From the NCBI GenBank assembly GCA_023480885.1, contig JAMCWX010000011.1:1-64000 (forward strand): DNA of 64,000 nt. The letters are read 5' to 3'. This document shows positions 24,457 to 33,859 of the stretch, piece after piece; position 1 is the first letter of the stretch; every line of letters begins with the position of its first letter. The position numbers and the translations under genes were made by a program. Source of the DNA: Chloroflexota bacterium (GTDB lineage Bacteria; Chloroflexota; UBA6077; FW602-bin22; JACPRP01). Below the pieces are notes generated by a model, which saw only the letters and a program-made list of their open reading frames with translations, was not told the origin of the DNA and ran no database searches.

Positions 24457-26049
24457 TCACCTGTTCGACGAAGACATCACCAAATACCGGGGCGAGGAGC
24501 GCTTGAGGATGGAAGCGATGTCTGTGAGCTGGTTCTCGAACCAACGGTGGATGTCCTCTGTTTCTATAGCACGCCTTAAGATCTGGGCGCGCCTGCGTTT
24601 TTCCCTTAGTGACATTGTCAGTGCAGTTCGGAGCGCTCGGCACGAGCCATCTACGTCTGCGGCGGCTACCGCGACAACCCCTTCCCTTAGCTGGTGGTAA
24701 GCGCCAGCTCCCTCTGAGAGCACCAAGACACCGTTCTTCCTGTTTACAATCGGCCCTTCCTTGGCCACTAGGTTCATCCCATCGATAAGAGGGTTGACGA
24801 AGAGCACGTCATAAAGCATCAGACCCGCGAGCGCGCGGTCGTAATTGTTTTCGTAGAAAACTTCCAGGGGCTTCCAGCCGTCTCTCCCATACCTGTCGTT
24901 AATAGATGCGATCAGCTTCATCACTTCCTTGCGATAGCGGCGGTACTCGGGCACGCCGTCGCGAGAGGGAACGAGGAATTGCACGAGCTTCACCTTTCCC
25001 ACCAGTTCGGGGCTCGTGGCCAGAAGGGAATCGAAGGCTTGCAGGCCACGGATGATGTTTTTGCTGGGCTCAAGCCTGTCGACGCGAACGATGGTTTTCT
25101 CGCCGCAGAATGGACGTAGCTCCTCGACGTACGCTTGCACGCGAGCAGACCGCAACCGGCGCCGCAACTGAACGGGATCGACCGAAATGGGATAAACACG
25201 AACGTGGGCCATATGCCCTTTGATGCCCACGCCATCCTCGCTTCGATCGACACGAGCGTCTTTCAGGAACGCCTGGCAACTGTCGAGGAAATTCTGCGCG
25301 TCCTGGCGTGTCTGGAAACCGAGAATGTCTGCCTCCACCAGGCTGCGGTAGATATCCTCGCGCATGCCCGGGGGAAGTAGTTCCCAGTAACGGGGCTCTG
25401 GCCAGGGTATGTGAGTGAAGTGCTGGATGATGCATTCCGGGACACGCTGGCGTATCAAGCGCGGCGTCAGGTACAGGTGGAAGTCCTGCAGCAGGAAGAT
25501 TGGCATTGCCTTGTTGTGGCTGATGACCTCGGTTACCTTTTCCGCGAACAATCGATTGGCAACCACGTAGCCGTTCTTCCAGGCATCGTAATCGGAAGGG
25601 CCGATGCTCGGCTCGTAGGGGGAGTTCCACATGTAGTGCTGCAGGAACCACAATACACGATTGCTGAACTCCTCGTAGTACTTGTGATAGACCTGTGGGG
25701 GCATGAGGACGAAATGGGGATCGAGGTTGTGGTGGAGCACGCCGTTCCTCTTTTTCCCGTTGTCGGGAATGTCGTGACCATTGGCGGCAACGTGGCGATC
25801 TCCGTCCGTCATAGCCGAGAACACCCAGGTTATCGGCGTGATGGCCGTGATGCAACTCAGGGCCGCTGCCACGCCCCCTGCTCCACGGACGTAGTTTACT
25901 CCCTCATATCCGTCGAAGTGGTACTCTATCGGGCCTCTATTGCTGACCACGATGAACTCTGCGCAGTCAGCAAATTCGCCCAGTGGCCCGGGCGTGTCTG
26001 GCATTGGCACCGCCTTCGGTATCGCGCTTGCCTCGTGTCCCCACCGCAT
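24457..26049 (-). CDS. otsA: GT20 trehalose-6-phosphate synthase-like glycosyltransferase
   Basis: 530 aa from ATG 26049 (GGAGGGG upstream). GT20 enzymes transfer glucose from a nucleotide sugar to glucose-6-phosphate. The N-terminal FIVVSNRGPIEYHF, the loop RGAGGVAAAL, LLQDFHLYLTPRLIR, HFTHIPWPEPRYWELLP, the donor site VRVDRLEPSKNIIRGLQAF and NPLIDGMNLVAKEGPIVN are all typical. No trehalose phosphatase domain or gene is present, and the protein is somewhat longer than E. coli OtsA. It ends a run of five carbohydrate genes. A related osmolyte synthase (for example one with a different acceptor) is possible. Confidence 0.85.
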   Translation of the reverse strand: MRWGHEASAIPKAVPMPDTPGPLGEFADCAEFIVVSNRGPIEYHFDGYEGVNYVRGAGGVAAALSCITAITPITWVFSAMTDGDRHVAANGHDIPDNGKKRNGVLHHNLDPHFVLMPPQVYHKYYEEFSNRVLWFLQHYMWNSPYEPSIGPSDYDAWKNGYVVANRLFAEKVTEVISHNKAMPIFLLQDFHLYLTPRLIRQRVPECIIQHFTHIPWPEPRYWELLPPGMREDIYRSLVEADILGFQTRQDAQNFLDSCQAFLKDARVDRSEDGVGIKGHMAHVRVYPISVDPVQLRRRLRSARVQAYVEELRPFCGEKTIVRVDRLEPSKNIIRGLQAFDSLLATSPELVGKVKLVQFLVPSRDGVPEYRRYRKEVMKLIASINDRYGRDGWKPLEVFYENNYDRALAGLMLYDVLFVNPLIDGMNLVAKEGPIVNRKNGVLVLSEGAGAYHQLREGVVAVAAADVDGSCRALRTALTMSLREKRRRAQILRRAIETEDIHRWFENQLTDIASILKRSSPRYLVMSSSNR

Positions 26050-26144
26050 CCTCGCCACCCCTCCGCACTGTCTTGCCGGTTTCGTGGTATCTTCAGTCTT
26101 CGCTGGTAACTTAAGTGCTTAACAGCAAGATTCGTGCCAAGGCG

Positions 26145-27410
26145 TTAATAGCGATTCAGCACCAAACCGCTGGCGATGAAATCTGTACGAAAATCGTCTT
26201 CCGTAATGTTGCTGCCGATGATGCAGTTTCGGCCGATCTGAACTTCAGGCGGGATGCGGCTGTTCTTGCCAACCACGGTGATGCCATCGAACAGGCATTT
26301 GGGATAGCGTCGATTTGGTGTGAAATCATCGCCGAAGCCAATGTGCGCCTTAGTTCCGACGAGGATGTTCTTGTCCAGGATGGCCTTGTTGACGACGGCA
26401 TCTCGCTCGATTCTAGTGTCGTTCATGACGATAGAGTCGCGCACGACTGCGCCCTCCTCTACGTAGACACCTGGCGACAGAACCGAATGCACTACGATTC
26501 CGTTGATGATACAGCCATCGCAGACGAGGCTCTTAATAGTCTTGGCGTTGTACCCCGTCTTCACCGGGGGCCTGTCCTCGGGCTTGGTATGGATCGCCAG
26601 ATCACGTTCGTAGAGATCCATCTCCGGCAATTCTCCCAGAAGGTCCATATTCGCTTCCCAGTACGACTTAATGGTTCCCACGTCACGCCAGTAGCCCTGA
26701 AAACGGAAACCGTACACCTTGTCCTGGCTAACCGACGAAGGCAGGATGTCCTTACCGAAATCGTGAGCGCTCACGCGTCTGGCGTCCTCATTGAGCCGTT
26801 CCATCAACAGGTCCTTGTTGAACACGTAGATGCCCATCGACACCAGGTTCGACTTCGGGGCCTTCGGCTTCTCGTCGAACTCGACGACACGGTCTTCTTC
26901 GCCAAGGACCAGCGTGCCATAACGCGAGGCTTCCTCCCAGGGCACCTCCATGACCGCGACGGTCAAATCGGCCCCCTTGCTCTCGTGAAACGACAGCATT
27001 TGCTCGTAGTTCATCTTGTACACATGGTCGCCTGAGAGAATGAGCACGTATTTCACCCGTTGGTCCTCGATGAAGCTCAGGTTCTGGTAAACGGCGTCGG
27101 CCGTGCCTTTGTACCAGTCCTCGTCGTGCCGCCCGAGATAAGGTTGCAAGAGCCTTATGCCACCTTCCATGCGGTCCAGGTCCCACGGCCTACCGATGCC
27201 GATGTGGTCGTTGAGCGACCGCGGGCGATACTGCGTGAGGATGGCGACGTTATAGAGGCCCGAGTTTACGCAGTTGCTCAATGTGAAATCTATGATGCGG
27301 TATTTCCCTGCGAAGGGTACCGCTGGCTTCGCCCTCTTATCGGATAAAATGCCGAGCCTGTTTCCCTGCCCTCCAGCCAGAATAACCGCCAACACCTTCC
27401 TGCTCAGCAA
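26145..27410 (-). CDS. glgC: Glucose-1-phosphate adenylyltransferase
   Basis: 421 aa from TTG (GGGAGGAAAGGCA upstream). Makes ADP-glucose from glucose-1-phosphate and ATP. Nucleotidyltransferase domain: VLAVILAGGQGNRLGILSDKRAKPAVPFAGKYRIIDF, shortened here to its pieces LAGGQGNRLG and KPAVPFAGKYRIIDF; GTADAVYQNL; LILSGDHVYKMNY. The C-terminal left-handed beta-helix carries VCDGCIINGIVVHSVLSPGV. Sits between otsA and three GH57 genes; a glycogen synthase is not encoded in the window, so ADP-glucose may feed the GT20 enzyme or a distant glgA. Confidence 0.95.
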   Translation of the reverse strand: MLSRKVLAVILAGGQGNRLGILSDKRAKPAVPFAGKYRIIDFTLSNCVNSGLYNVAILTQYRPRSLNDHIGIGRPWDLDRMEGGIRLLQPYLGRHDEDWYKGTADAVYQNLSFIEDQRVKYVLILSGDHVYKMNYEQMLSFHESKGADLTVAVMEVPWEEASRYGTLVLGEEDRVVEFDEKPKAPKSNLVSMGIYVFNKDLLMERLNEDARRVSAHDFGKDILPSSVSQDKVYGFRFQGYWRDVGTIKSYWEANMDLLGELPEMDLYERDLAIHTKPEDRPPVKTGYNAKTIKSLVCDGCIINGIVVHSVLSPGVYVEEGAVVRDSIVMNDTRIERDAVVNKAILDKNILVGTKAHIGFGDDFTPNRRYPKCLFDGITVVGKNSRIPPEVQIGRNCIIGSNITEDDFRTDFIASGLVLNRY

Positions 27411-27496
27411 TGCCTTTCCTCCCGTGTTTGATATTAGCTAGTCATACCCTTGGCAGAGCGCCACCAATGACGACAACCTATGAACGTTCTTCACCC

Positions 27497-27560
27497 ACCG
27501 CAAAGGACGCAAAGATTTTCTGTGATTTCCTTTGCGCTCTTGGCGGTCTTAGCGGTTCAC
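27497..27560. repeat. Dispersed ACCGCAAAG/CTTTGCG palindromic repeat
   Basis: ACCGCAAAGGACGCAAAG and CCTTTGCGCTCTTGGCGGT are near-complementary arms around about 14 bases, in the gap between glgC and the first GH57 gene. The same core occurs inside the MITE-like elements at 47371 and 48183, but here I see no TGACAGGA ends. Confidence 0.7.
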
Positions 27561-27600
27561 CTGTTTCGGTGTAAGCCCAATTGGCACGCGTTTGCGTCGT

Positions 27601-29799
27601 CTATTTTGTCGTAGCCACTTCAGGCGCAGTTGTCTCGCGATCCAAACCGGAGCGCCAGCGCAGCGTCACTTCCCAGCTCGACGAGGGCGCCAGTTCGAAG
27701 GGCCAGCTAATCAACAATCCACTGCCCTGATAGGTGCGCTCGAAGCCGCTCTCCGAGTTCGAGATTGCTTCGACGGGAAAACGCCAGAAGAGGCCCTTAC
27801 GGCTTGCTACCATCTCCATCTCGATGCCCAGCTTCCTATTGCCCAGGGCGAAGGCATCCACGTTGTTCACCTCCCCCTCGGAGTCTATCTGGGGGTTCTG
27901 CAGGGCCACGCCTGGCACTCTGTAATAAGCCTGAACGCTCTTGCCTCCCAGGAGATTAAAATTCCACTCTGAGCCGAACACGCCTGTCGCTTTCTTCTGG
28001 CTCGCGTTCGTCAACGTGTATTTTACACTAAGATCGCCGCCGCCAGCCGCAATGTCGATCGTTTTCTCCACTTTGAATGGCAGCCAGTCGGAACCGCACC
28101 AGATGTGCCCGTCGCGATGCAAGTGAATGGCCAGGCCCTTTTTCGTCTTCACGACCTTTGCCTGGTATGGCTGGTTGACGAAGTCGCCCAACTCGCCGTA
28201 GGCGCAGCGGGAGAAGTTGTCGAGCGTGGTGTCTGGATGCAGGAAGTGGTCGAGCATGCTCGTTCGACGGTACCAGTCGTAATGCAGATGCCGCTCCAGA
28301 TGAGCTTCCTTGGAGCGAACTATCTCGTGGATGGTCTTGACCTCGCCGTCGTCGGCGGATGCTCTCACCGCCACGCCCGCCTTTTCTCGTTCGCGCTCGG
28401 CTTCGATCAGCACCTGGTGGTAGCCCTCGGGCCGCCGCGTCATCGTGGCTACAAGGTTAAGCCTGCGCGGGCGCATATCCCATTCCACCAGACTGCCGCC
28501 CTCGGCGAGGTCGACATAGAGGGATTGTGCGCTGCCGTCGACAATAAGCTCGTCGAGACTGTCGCAGTCATAGTCGGCGAACTCGTGGGCCAGCCAGGGC
28601 TCTTCGCCTCGCAGGACGGCATCTGCCTGGTTTTCGGCCTGGATAAGATGTCGGTAGATTTCGGCACGGATATCGGACATGTAGATGCCGCCGAACACGC
28701 CGTGCCAGTAGGGGCAGTTGCATTGCCCCTGCCAGAGCTCGTTCAGTCCGCAATCGCCTTCGCCGCCCACCGCCCTGGCGTTATAAACCTTGTCGTGAAC
28801 GCGCAACATCTTCTTGTGCATGCCGTTTACCTCAGGGTATTTGACGAGGAAGTTGCGCCAGAAGCCACCGCGCAAGTAGCGAAGGATGTCGGCACGTCCC
28901 TGTTTCTCGAGGTCGTGGGCCAGCTTCGAGTACTCGTAGGCAGCGGGCGCAGGCAGGGCCCACTCCATCATCTCCGCGTAGGATGCCGTCGGCAGGTAGA
29001 CGCGGCCAAGGGCAGGGAAACGGCGCGCGTATTCGCCCAGGTGGACGGTTTGCAGCCAATCACTGTTGCGCTCTAGCTCTTTGAAGAACGATTCCACCCA
29101 GCCTCGTTCCCAGCAATGCTCGAACGTGCCTGGCCAGGTGCCAAATTTCTCGCCGTCGTCGCCCATCACCGCGATTCTCGTCCCATCGTCGGTGGCCTCT
29201 GAGCGAAGATACTCGATAACGTCGCTCACTTTGCCCCAGGGGATGACGTAGCGCAGGAACTTGCTCGTGCCAAAGACCTTGACCGTCTTGCCCTGTTCCT
29301 CAGTAACGTAGTAGCCGAAAAGGTCCTCGTCCTTGAGCCCCACCATCTTAAAGTGGGTATCGTCAACCACTGTCCACTGGACGCCGCTCTCGGCCAGGTA
29401 CTTGGGCAAATGCGGCTCCCAGACCCGTTCTGCCAGCCATAAGCCGGTGGCTTTATAGCCTAGCTCGTCGCGAGCCACCTGAGTCATTCGCTCGATCTGT
29501 CCGAGCTTATCGTCATCGGGTATCGCCACGAGGATCGGCTCATAGTAAGCACCCGTCATTATCTCAATCTGGCTCCGTCGGGCGAGCTTCGCAATGCGCC
29601 TGATGAAGTCGGGATGGTTGGCGCGGATCCAGTCCAGCAGGGGACCGCTGTAATGAAGTGCCAGACGCACGCCAGGGTGTTTCTCGAGCGACTCGACCAT
29701 CGGCAGGTAAGCTTGCCGATAGGCCATCTCGAATATCCAGGGGAAGTTGCCAACAGGCTGATGGTTGTGCAGAGCAAGTCCAAGGAAGATCTTCTTCAT
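27601..29799 (-). CDS. GH57 4-alpha-glucanotransferase / alpha-amylase
   Basis: 732 aa from ATG 29799 (GAGG upstream). GH57 motifs: HNHQPVG (I), GLWLAERVWEP (III, with the nucleophile Glu) and GDDGEKFGTWPGTFEHCW (IV, with the acid/base Asp). The C-terminal half matches the beta-sandwich domains (DUF1925/DUF1926-like) of archaeal 4-alpha-glucanotransferases. It would remodel alpha-1,4-glucans in the cytoplasm; no signal peptide is seen. It follows the GH57 gene at 29816 with 16 bases between and precedes glgC. Confidence 0.9.
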   Translation of the reverse strand: MKKIFLGLALHNHQPVGNFPWIFEMAYRQAYLPMVESLEKHPGVRLALHYSGPLLDWIRANHPDFIRRIAKLARRSQIEIMTGAYYEPILVAIPDDDKLGQIERMTQVARDELGYKATGLWLAERVWEPHLPKYLAESGVQWTVVDDTHFKMVGLKDEDLFGYYVTEEQGKTVKVFGTSKFLRYVIPWGKVSDVIEYLRSEATDDGTRIAVMGDDGEKFGTWPGTFEHCWERGWVESFFKELERNSDWLQTVHLGEYARRFPALGRVYLPTASYAEMMEWALPAPAAYEYSKLAHDLEKQGRADILRYLRGGFWRNFLVKYPEVNGMHKKMLRVHDKVYNARAVGGEGDCGLNELWQGQCNCPYWHGVFGGIYMSDIRAEIYRHLIQAENQADAVLRGEEPWLAHEFADYDCDSLDELIVDGSAQSLYVDLAEGGSLVEWDMRPRRLNLVATMTRRPEGYHQVLIEAEREREKAGVAVRASADDGEVKTIHEIVRSKEAHLERHLHYDWYRRTSMLDHFLHPDTTLDNFSRCAYGELGDFVNQPYQAKVVKTKKGLAIHLHRDGHIWCGSDWLPFKVEKTIDIAAGGGDLSVKYTLTNASQKKATGVFGSEWNFNLLGGKSVQAYYRVPGVALQNPQIDSEGEVNNVDAFALGNRKLGIEMEMVASRKGLFWRFPVEAISNSESGFERTYQGSGLLISWPFELAPSSSWEVTLRWRSGLDRETTAPEVATTK

Positions 29800-29815
29800 T
29801 GGCAAAAACCTCTTT

Positions 29816-31723
29816 TCAAGCTAGTTCTGGCTGCCCGACCGCCCTCCGCTCATCCTCGGTTAGCGTGCTCTCCAGGATAGCAGGGAACTTCGGTGGAAAA
29901 AGTCCATACAGGTAATCATACATCGCGACGATCAAGCTCTCTGTGTCGCTAACCTTGCTCCACGCCTTCTGAATGTGATCGATGGCGAGGAAGACGTCTC
30001 GCGAGTACTGACATAGCTCTCCCAAGATGCCTTCAACCTCGTCTCGCGGCTGTAGAGCAGCGCGTAAGCGATCGTTGTGCATCCTCGCCTGTTCGACGTG
30101 ATAACTGGCCCCTCTGCGGAACAGCTCAAACGTGGCCAACTCTTGCAGAGCATCGCCGTGATCCATACCTTCCCGTTTCTCAAGCTTCCCTATGCCGTAG
30201 GCGAGGTAATCTCGCCTGGTATCCAGGATCACTTCCAGAATGCGCTCGAGCCCTACGAAAAGGTTATCCCTGAGTGGCGCGAACCTCGCCACCACGGCAT
30301 CGCCACGTGGTCCTGCCAGTTCGTCTTGCAGCAACATCAAGATGCGATAAGCGTGCAAGAATGGCCGCTTCTGCAATCCTTCGTTAGGCTGCCAACCCCA
30401 GTTGCACGCCCTCCGCATCAAGCGGAAATGCAGAGCTATGCGCGAGGGCAAATCGAGCCTCGACGGGCGATACTCTATCTGCTGTAACCGGCTGGCCTCC
30501 TGCTGGATCAGCGGCGAAAACTCGAATGAGGCAAGAAGCGAGCCGAACACCTCACCAAGGTAGCGCCCCGGTTCCCAGAAAATGAAGGGCCAGCGCTTGA
30601 ATATCTCTTCTGAAACGTCGATGCCCCTGAAAGGACCAGCGTCCAGCGGGGGATAGTGTCCATCGTACCGCAACAAGACTCTGATCTCAGGTGCCCACGA
30701 TATTTGATGGAACCTGACCCTTCCAAGACGATCTGGCCGCAGGTCAGGGTTCTCATCCAGATACTCATCCGGCGTGACGAAGCTTATGTTAATTCTATCG
30801 TTTTGGCGAACTTTTTTCCAAGCTTCCTGCAGGATGTCCAGGGCCACGTCGCCAAAATCCATCAGTTCGAGGTCCTGGATGTATAGGAGAAGGCCGTGCT
30901 GAGGAGACGCCGCGATCGCCTGCTCGAGGATATTCTGGTAGTCGGCGATGCCCTGATCGCGCGTGATGGGGAAGCGAACGAAGTTCTGAGCGCGATATTC
31001 CTCGTCGAAGACCCAGTATCTGCCCAGGATGAAGCCCTGGTTCTTCAAGCCGTCGGGGCGCATCCTGGTCACAGGTCGCCAGATGCCCTGGGAGATAGAG
31101 AAGTTTCGCGGCAGGGCGATAATGCCGTTCCCGATGGTGAATGGGTGGTAATTCGCGTCGGTCGTTCCCTCGACCTCGAAGCGGGTCTTCGTCGGCGTCA
31201 GGTGCGGAAAGATAACGTAGTCGACGCCGCACTGTTTGATCCCGCGGAGTTTCCTGGCGTCCAGCGAGTCCTCAGTCGGGAAAATGCCTTTGTATCTCGG
31301 TTGTGGCGCCTTGAGGATGACGTGCACGAACTGCTGGTTCAGCCTTATCTCTTCCGCAATCTCCTCGTCGTCGAGCAATGCAACGTGGCTATGATGAGCG
31401 TGGCCGTAGACGGGGTATATCTGCCCGGCGCGAAAGGCGTTGCCCAGGGCCCGGAAGGTGTCTGGCATAACTTCGGCTATCTGATAAAGAAGCTCGTTGG
31501 TTGCTTCCAGGCAGACCGTTACTCCTAAATTATTGGCGAATGAGATCAGGTCTTTATAAATGTCGCGTCCGCTCTCGGCTCTCTTCTTGATCCAGTTGTC
31601 CGTGCCGATGCTGTTTCTCATCTCTGGATCGCCGATTTCTTCGAGTATCTTCTTGGGCACATCCCACAATGGCTCGTGGGCGTGGAAGGCGAGGATAACG
31701 TATACTTTCTTGGTTGGTTGCAC
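29816..31723 (-). CDS. GH57-type glycoside hydrolase, uncharacterised subgroup
   Basis: 635 aa from GTG (GAGAGG five bases upstream). N-terminal VYVILAFHAHEPLWD gives GH57 motif I in an atypical form; YPVYGHAHHSHVALL resembles motif II; GIFPTEDSLD holds a Glu at the position of the nucleophile; LLYIQDLELMDFGD may supply the acid/base Asp. The long C-terminal helical half (residues about 380-620) is not one I recognise from characterised amylases. No signal peptide. The neighbours suggest action on intracellular alpha-glucan, possibly branching or debranching. Confidence 0.7.
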   Translation of the reverse strand: MQPTKKVYVILAFHAHEPLWDVPKKILEEIGDPEMRNSIGTDNWIKKRAESGRDIYKDLISFANNLGVTVCLEATNELLYQIAEVMPDTFRALGNAFRAGQIYPVYGHAHHSHVALLDDEEIAEEIRLNQQFVHVILKAPQPRYKGIFPTEDSLDARKLRGIKQCGVDYVIFPHLTPTKTRFEVEGTTDANYHPFTIGNGIIALPRNFSISQGIWRPVTRMRPDGLKNQGFILGRYWVFDEEYRAQNFVRFPITRDQGIADYQNILEQAIAASPQHGLLLYIQDLELMDFGDVALDILQEAWKKVRQNDRINISFVTPDEYLDENPDLRPDRLGRVRFHQISWAPEIRVLLRYDGHYPPLDAGPFRGIDVSEEIFKRWPFIFWEPGRYLGEVFGSLLASFEFSPLIQQEASRLQQIEYRPSRLDLPSRIALHFRLMRRACNWGWQPNEGLQKRPFLHAYRILMLLQDELAGPRGDAVVARFAPLRDNLFVGLERILEVILDTRRDYLAYGIGKLEKREGMDHGDALQELATFELFRRGASYHVEQARMHNDRLRAALQPRDEVEGILGELCQYSRDVFLAIDHIQKAWSKVSDTESLIVAMYDYLYGLFPPKFPAILESTLTEDERRAVGQPELA

Positions 31724-31851
31724 TTTAACCTCTCATCCCGCGAACCATGACTCGTACAGCAGCGGACAAGCCCCTGCGCTACACTTGACAAACTCGACAG
31801 GCCGAGACACAGATTGATAGTTGCCTAAGTGCTAATTACACCGCTGAAGGT

Positions 31852-33135
31852 CTATCCAAAAGTTAGCTCGCTCGTCACATCCTTGTGCTCGCGCAGGTAC
31901 TGTTCCTTGAGGCCCTTCGCCTTGCCCGTTGCCTGCCATTCCTGGGCTGTCCTCGTGATTTCTTCTGACAGCTTCGCCGCGCGCAGTGACTGGCCCTGGG
32001 CCAGCGCGTCTGCTGCCAGGGAAACTGCGCGTGCAAGCAGGATGGCCCCTCGCTCGATCATCCCTGTGTCCCACCACGGACGGCAGCTAGCCCACCAGTA
32101 CTGGCAGCTATGCAGCCCCTCGTCGAGCGTGCGTCGTGCTTCTTCGTAACCCTCCGCAGCAGGCGAAACGGCCGTAAGGCTGTCGATGGCCAGGTTAGTC
32201 AGCTCCCACTGTAACCGGTGGATCTCGTTGCCGGGATAAATCCACTGAGGGTAGGGAATCCCCAGAGCCATCTCGTCCTCCCAGGTGCTCCAGGAAGAGG
32301 GTAGAGGGTCGGCTGTTTCTTTCTTGTTAAAGAGACTGATCAGTTCGGAGATAGTGCAGGTCTCGATCTCTCCCTGCGCCTGGTTGTCTGTATGACTCGT
32401 CTGTGTTGGAGCGCCGCTAGCCGGTCGCTGCTGGCCAAACACGTCGCGAAGCAGTTGCTCCTGGCCAGGACGGTGATGCCCGTAAACTTCGCCGTCAGTG
32501 CCGGTGAGGAGGTACCTGTTCTCGCCGATGCGATTTCCCAGGGCCTGAACGAACTCCTTGCCCGTCGGGAGCGAGCCATAGGTAATGCCCGCGCTGAAGG
32601 GCCGCTCTTTGAAGAAGACTCGGAAATCGTGGAGCGAACGAACCGAATACGTGGTATCGTCGGAAACGGTACCTAGCTTTCCGTTGTAACTGATTTCGTC
32701 AACGATTATCCACTTGTATCCCATATCGGCGACTATCTCGGCGACCCTGCGGCTATAGCACATCTCGGGTGGGAAAAAACCCTGGGGGTTGTACACCTCG
32801 CCAAAGAAGCTGCGGTTGAGCGCGGTGTTGAGCTCGATCTGTCGCCTGATCTCCCTCTCAGGGATAAGGGGGAGGATGGGATGATAGATAGCGCTGCCTG
32901 TGAACTCGACTTGCCCGCGCTCGGCAAGGCGACGGAATCCCTGGATGACGTCGATTAGCCTATAGCGGGCGAGTTGCTCGGTAAGGCTGCCGTTGATGTT
33001 GAGCGTGATCTTCGCCGAGGGGAACTGATCGAGCACATCCACCAGCTTGCGGTAGCTCTCGTCGGTGACTTTGCGCACGATTTCCTCGGTTTGCGTTGGG
33101 GGCTGGTAAATGTGAAGGAAATTTGCCCAATACAT
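31852..33135 (-). CDS. GH57 family glycoside hydrolase, short form
   Basis: 427 aa from the ATG at 33135 (GTAGGAG upstream); the track's first codon is a TTG seven codons earlier. Motifs: FLHIYQPPTQ (I), EFTGSAIYHPILPLIP (II), GFFPPEMCYS (III, nucleophile Glu), LTGTDGEVYGHH (IV, Asp). The C-terminal third is helical. It is the first of three consecutive GH57 genes and probably of the operon running down to otsA. Specificity not assignable; related short GH57 proteins occur next to GlgC-type genes in other bacteria. Confidence 0.8.
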   Translation of the reverse strand: MYWANFLHIYQPPTQTEEIVRKVTDESYRKLVDVLDQFPSAKITLNINGSLTEQLARYRLIDVIQGFRRLAERGQVEFTGSAIYHPILPLIPEREIRRQIELNTALNRSFFGEVYNPQGFFPPEMCYSRRVAEIVADMGYKWIIVDEISYNGKLGTVSDDTTYSVRSLHDFRVFFKERPFSAGITYGSLPTGKEFVQALGNRIGENRYLLTGTDGEVYGHHRPGQEQLLRDVFGQQRPASGAPTQTSHTDNQAQGEIETCTISELISLFNKKETADPLPSSWSTWEDEMALGIPYPQWIYPGNEIHRLQWELTNLAIDSLTAVSPAAEGYEEARRTLDEGLHSCQYWWASCRPWWDTGMIERGAILLARAVSLAADALAQGQSLRAAKLSEEITRTAQEWQATGKAKGLKEQYLREHKDVTSELTFG

Positions 33136-33178
33136 ATGCTTCCAGGCTCCTACCAATCCGACTTCGCCAGCGTACCGA

Positions 33179-33676
33179 CTACTGTGCGACGTCGATCAGA
33201 TACTGCGCCGGCACCCAGCCGATGTTGCCTTTGGGATCCTTTACGTTTCGCCACACGATGCCCTCCGCCTCTCTATTCTCGCCGACGATCTGTAAAATGG
33301 TGCCATCCATCCAGGCAACTAGCTTATCGTTTGAGCGAGGTGTACGTCGGAGGAAGACGCCGTCGCCGCCGGTATTGGCGATTTTCACAAAACCTCCTTG
33401 AATCGTGGGAGTTATCGTCGGTGCAGGCCTGGGCGTCAGGCTGGTTAGGTCGATTCTGGTGACTGGCTTGGGAATCGAGGTTGGTAGCTCAGCCTTAGCA
33501 CTGATGACGTTCAACATAGGGTTCGAGGAAAAGCCAGAGATCACTATGGCGCTGCCGAAGAAAAGCGTTATACCGACGGCAGCAAAGAGGAGCATCGTGA
33601 TGACAAAGACAGCGCTGACCGTAATGTCTACGCCGTCGTCCGCGTTCGAGATCCGTCTATCAGGATTGCGTGCCAC
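33179..33676 (-). CDS. Membrane-anchored bacterial SH3-domain protein
   Basis: 165 aa from a GTG (33676) preceded by AAGGTGG; the 197-aa track start has no RBS. Cytoplasmic N-terminus rich in charged residues, one membrane helix (VSAVFVITMLLFAAVGITLFF), a Pro/Thr-rich linker (LTPRPAPTITPT), then an SH3_3-like domain (GVFLRRTPRSNDKLVAWMDG ... WRNVKDPKGNIGWVPAQYL). Such domains bind peptidoglycan or other wall polymers. It precedes the GH57 operon by 44 bases and could be co-transcribed with it. Confidence 0.75.
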   Translation of the reverse strand: MARNPDRRISNADDGVDITVSAVFVITMLLFAAVGITLFFGSAIVISGFSSNPMLNVISAKAELPTSIPKPVTRIDLTSLTPRPAPTITPTIQGGFVKIANTGGDGVFLRRTPRSNDKLVAWMDGTILQIVGENREAEGIVWRNVKDPKGNIGWVPAQYLIDVAQ

Positions 33677-33859
33677 ATCAACCACCTTTCTCAGCAAGAA
33701 GGCGAGACCTCGCTGGCAAAGAATTAGGCCGCAAGCAAAGCTTCCGGCCTTTCCACAACCCCACTTTTCCACATCCCAGCCGGACCTCGCAAGGCCAGCG
33801 AAGTCCGCTCGTTTGAATTCTACACCCCCGTACCCCTGCGGTCAATAAACTAATACGCG

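Noticed and set aside
26115-27035. 306-aa plus-strand ORF over glgC
   Set aside because: Antisense shadow of glgC; no RBS and no domain. Long shadows are expected in GC-rich codon usage.
28105-29076. 323-aa plus-strand ORF over the GH57 gene
   Set aside because: Antisense to a GH57 gene with all its catalytic motifs in the opposite strand.
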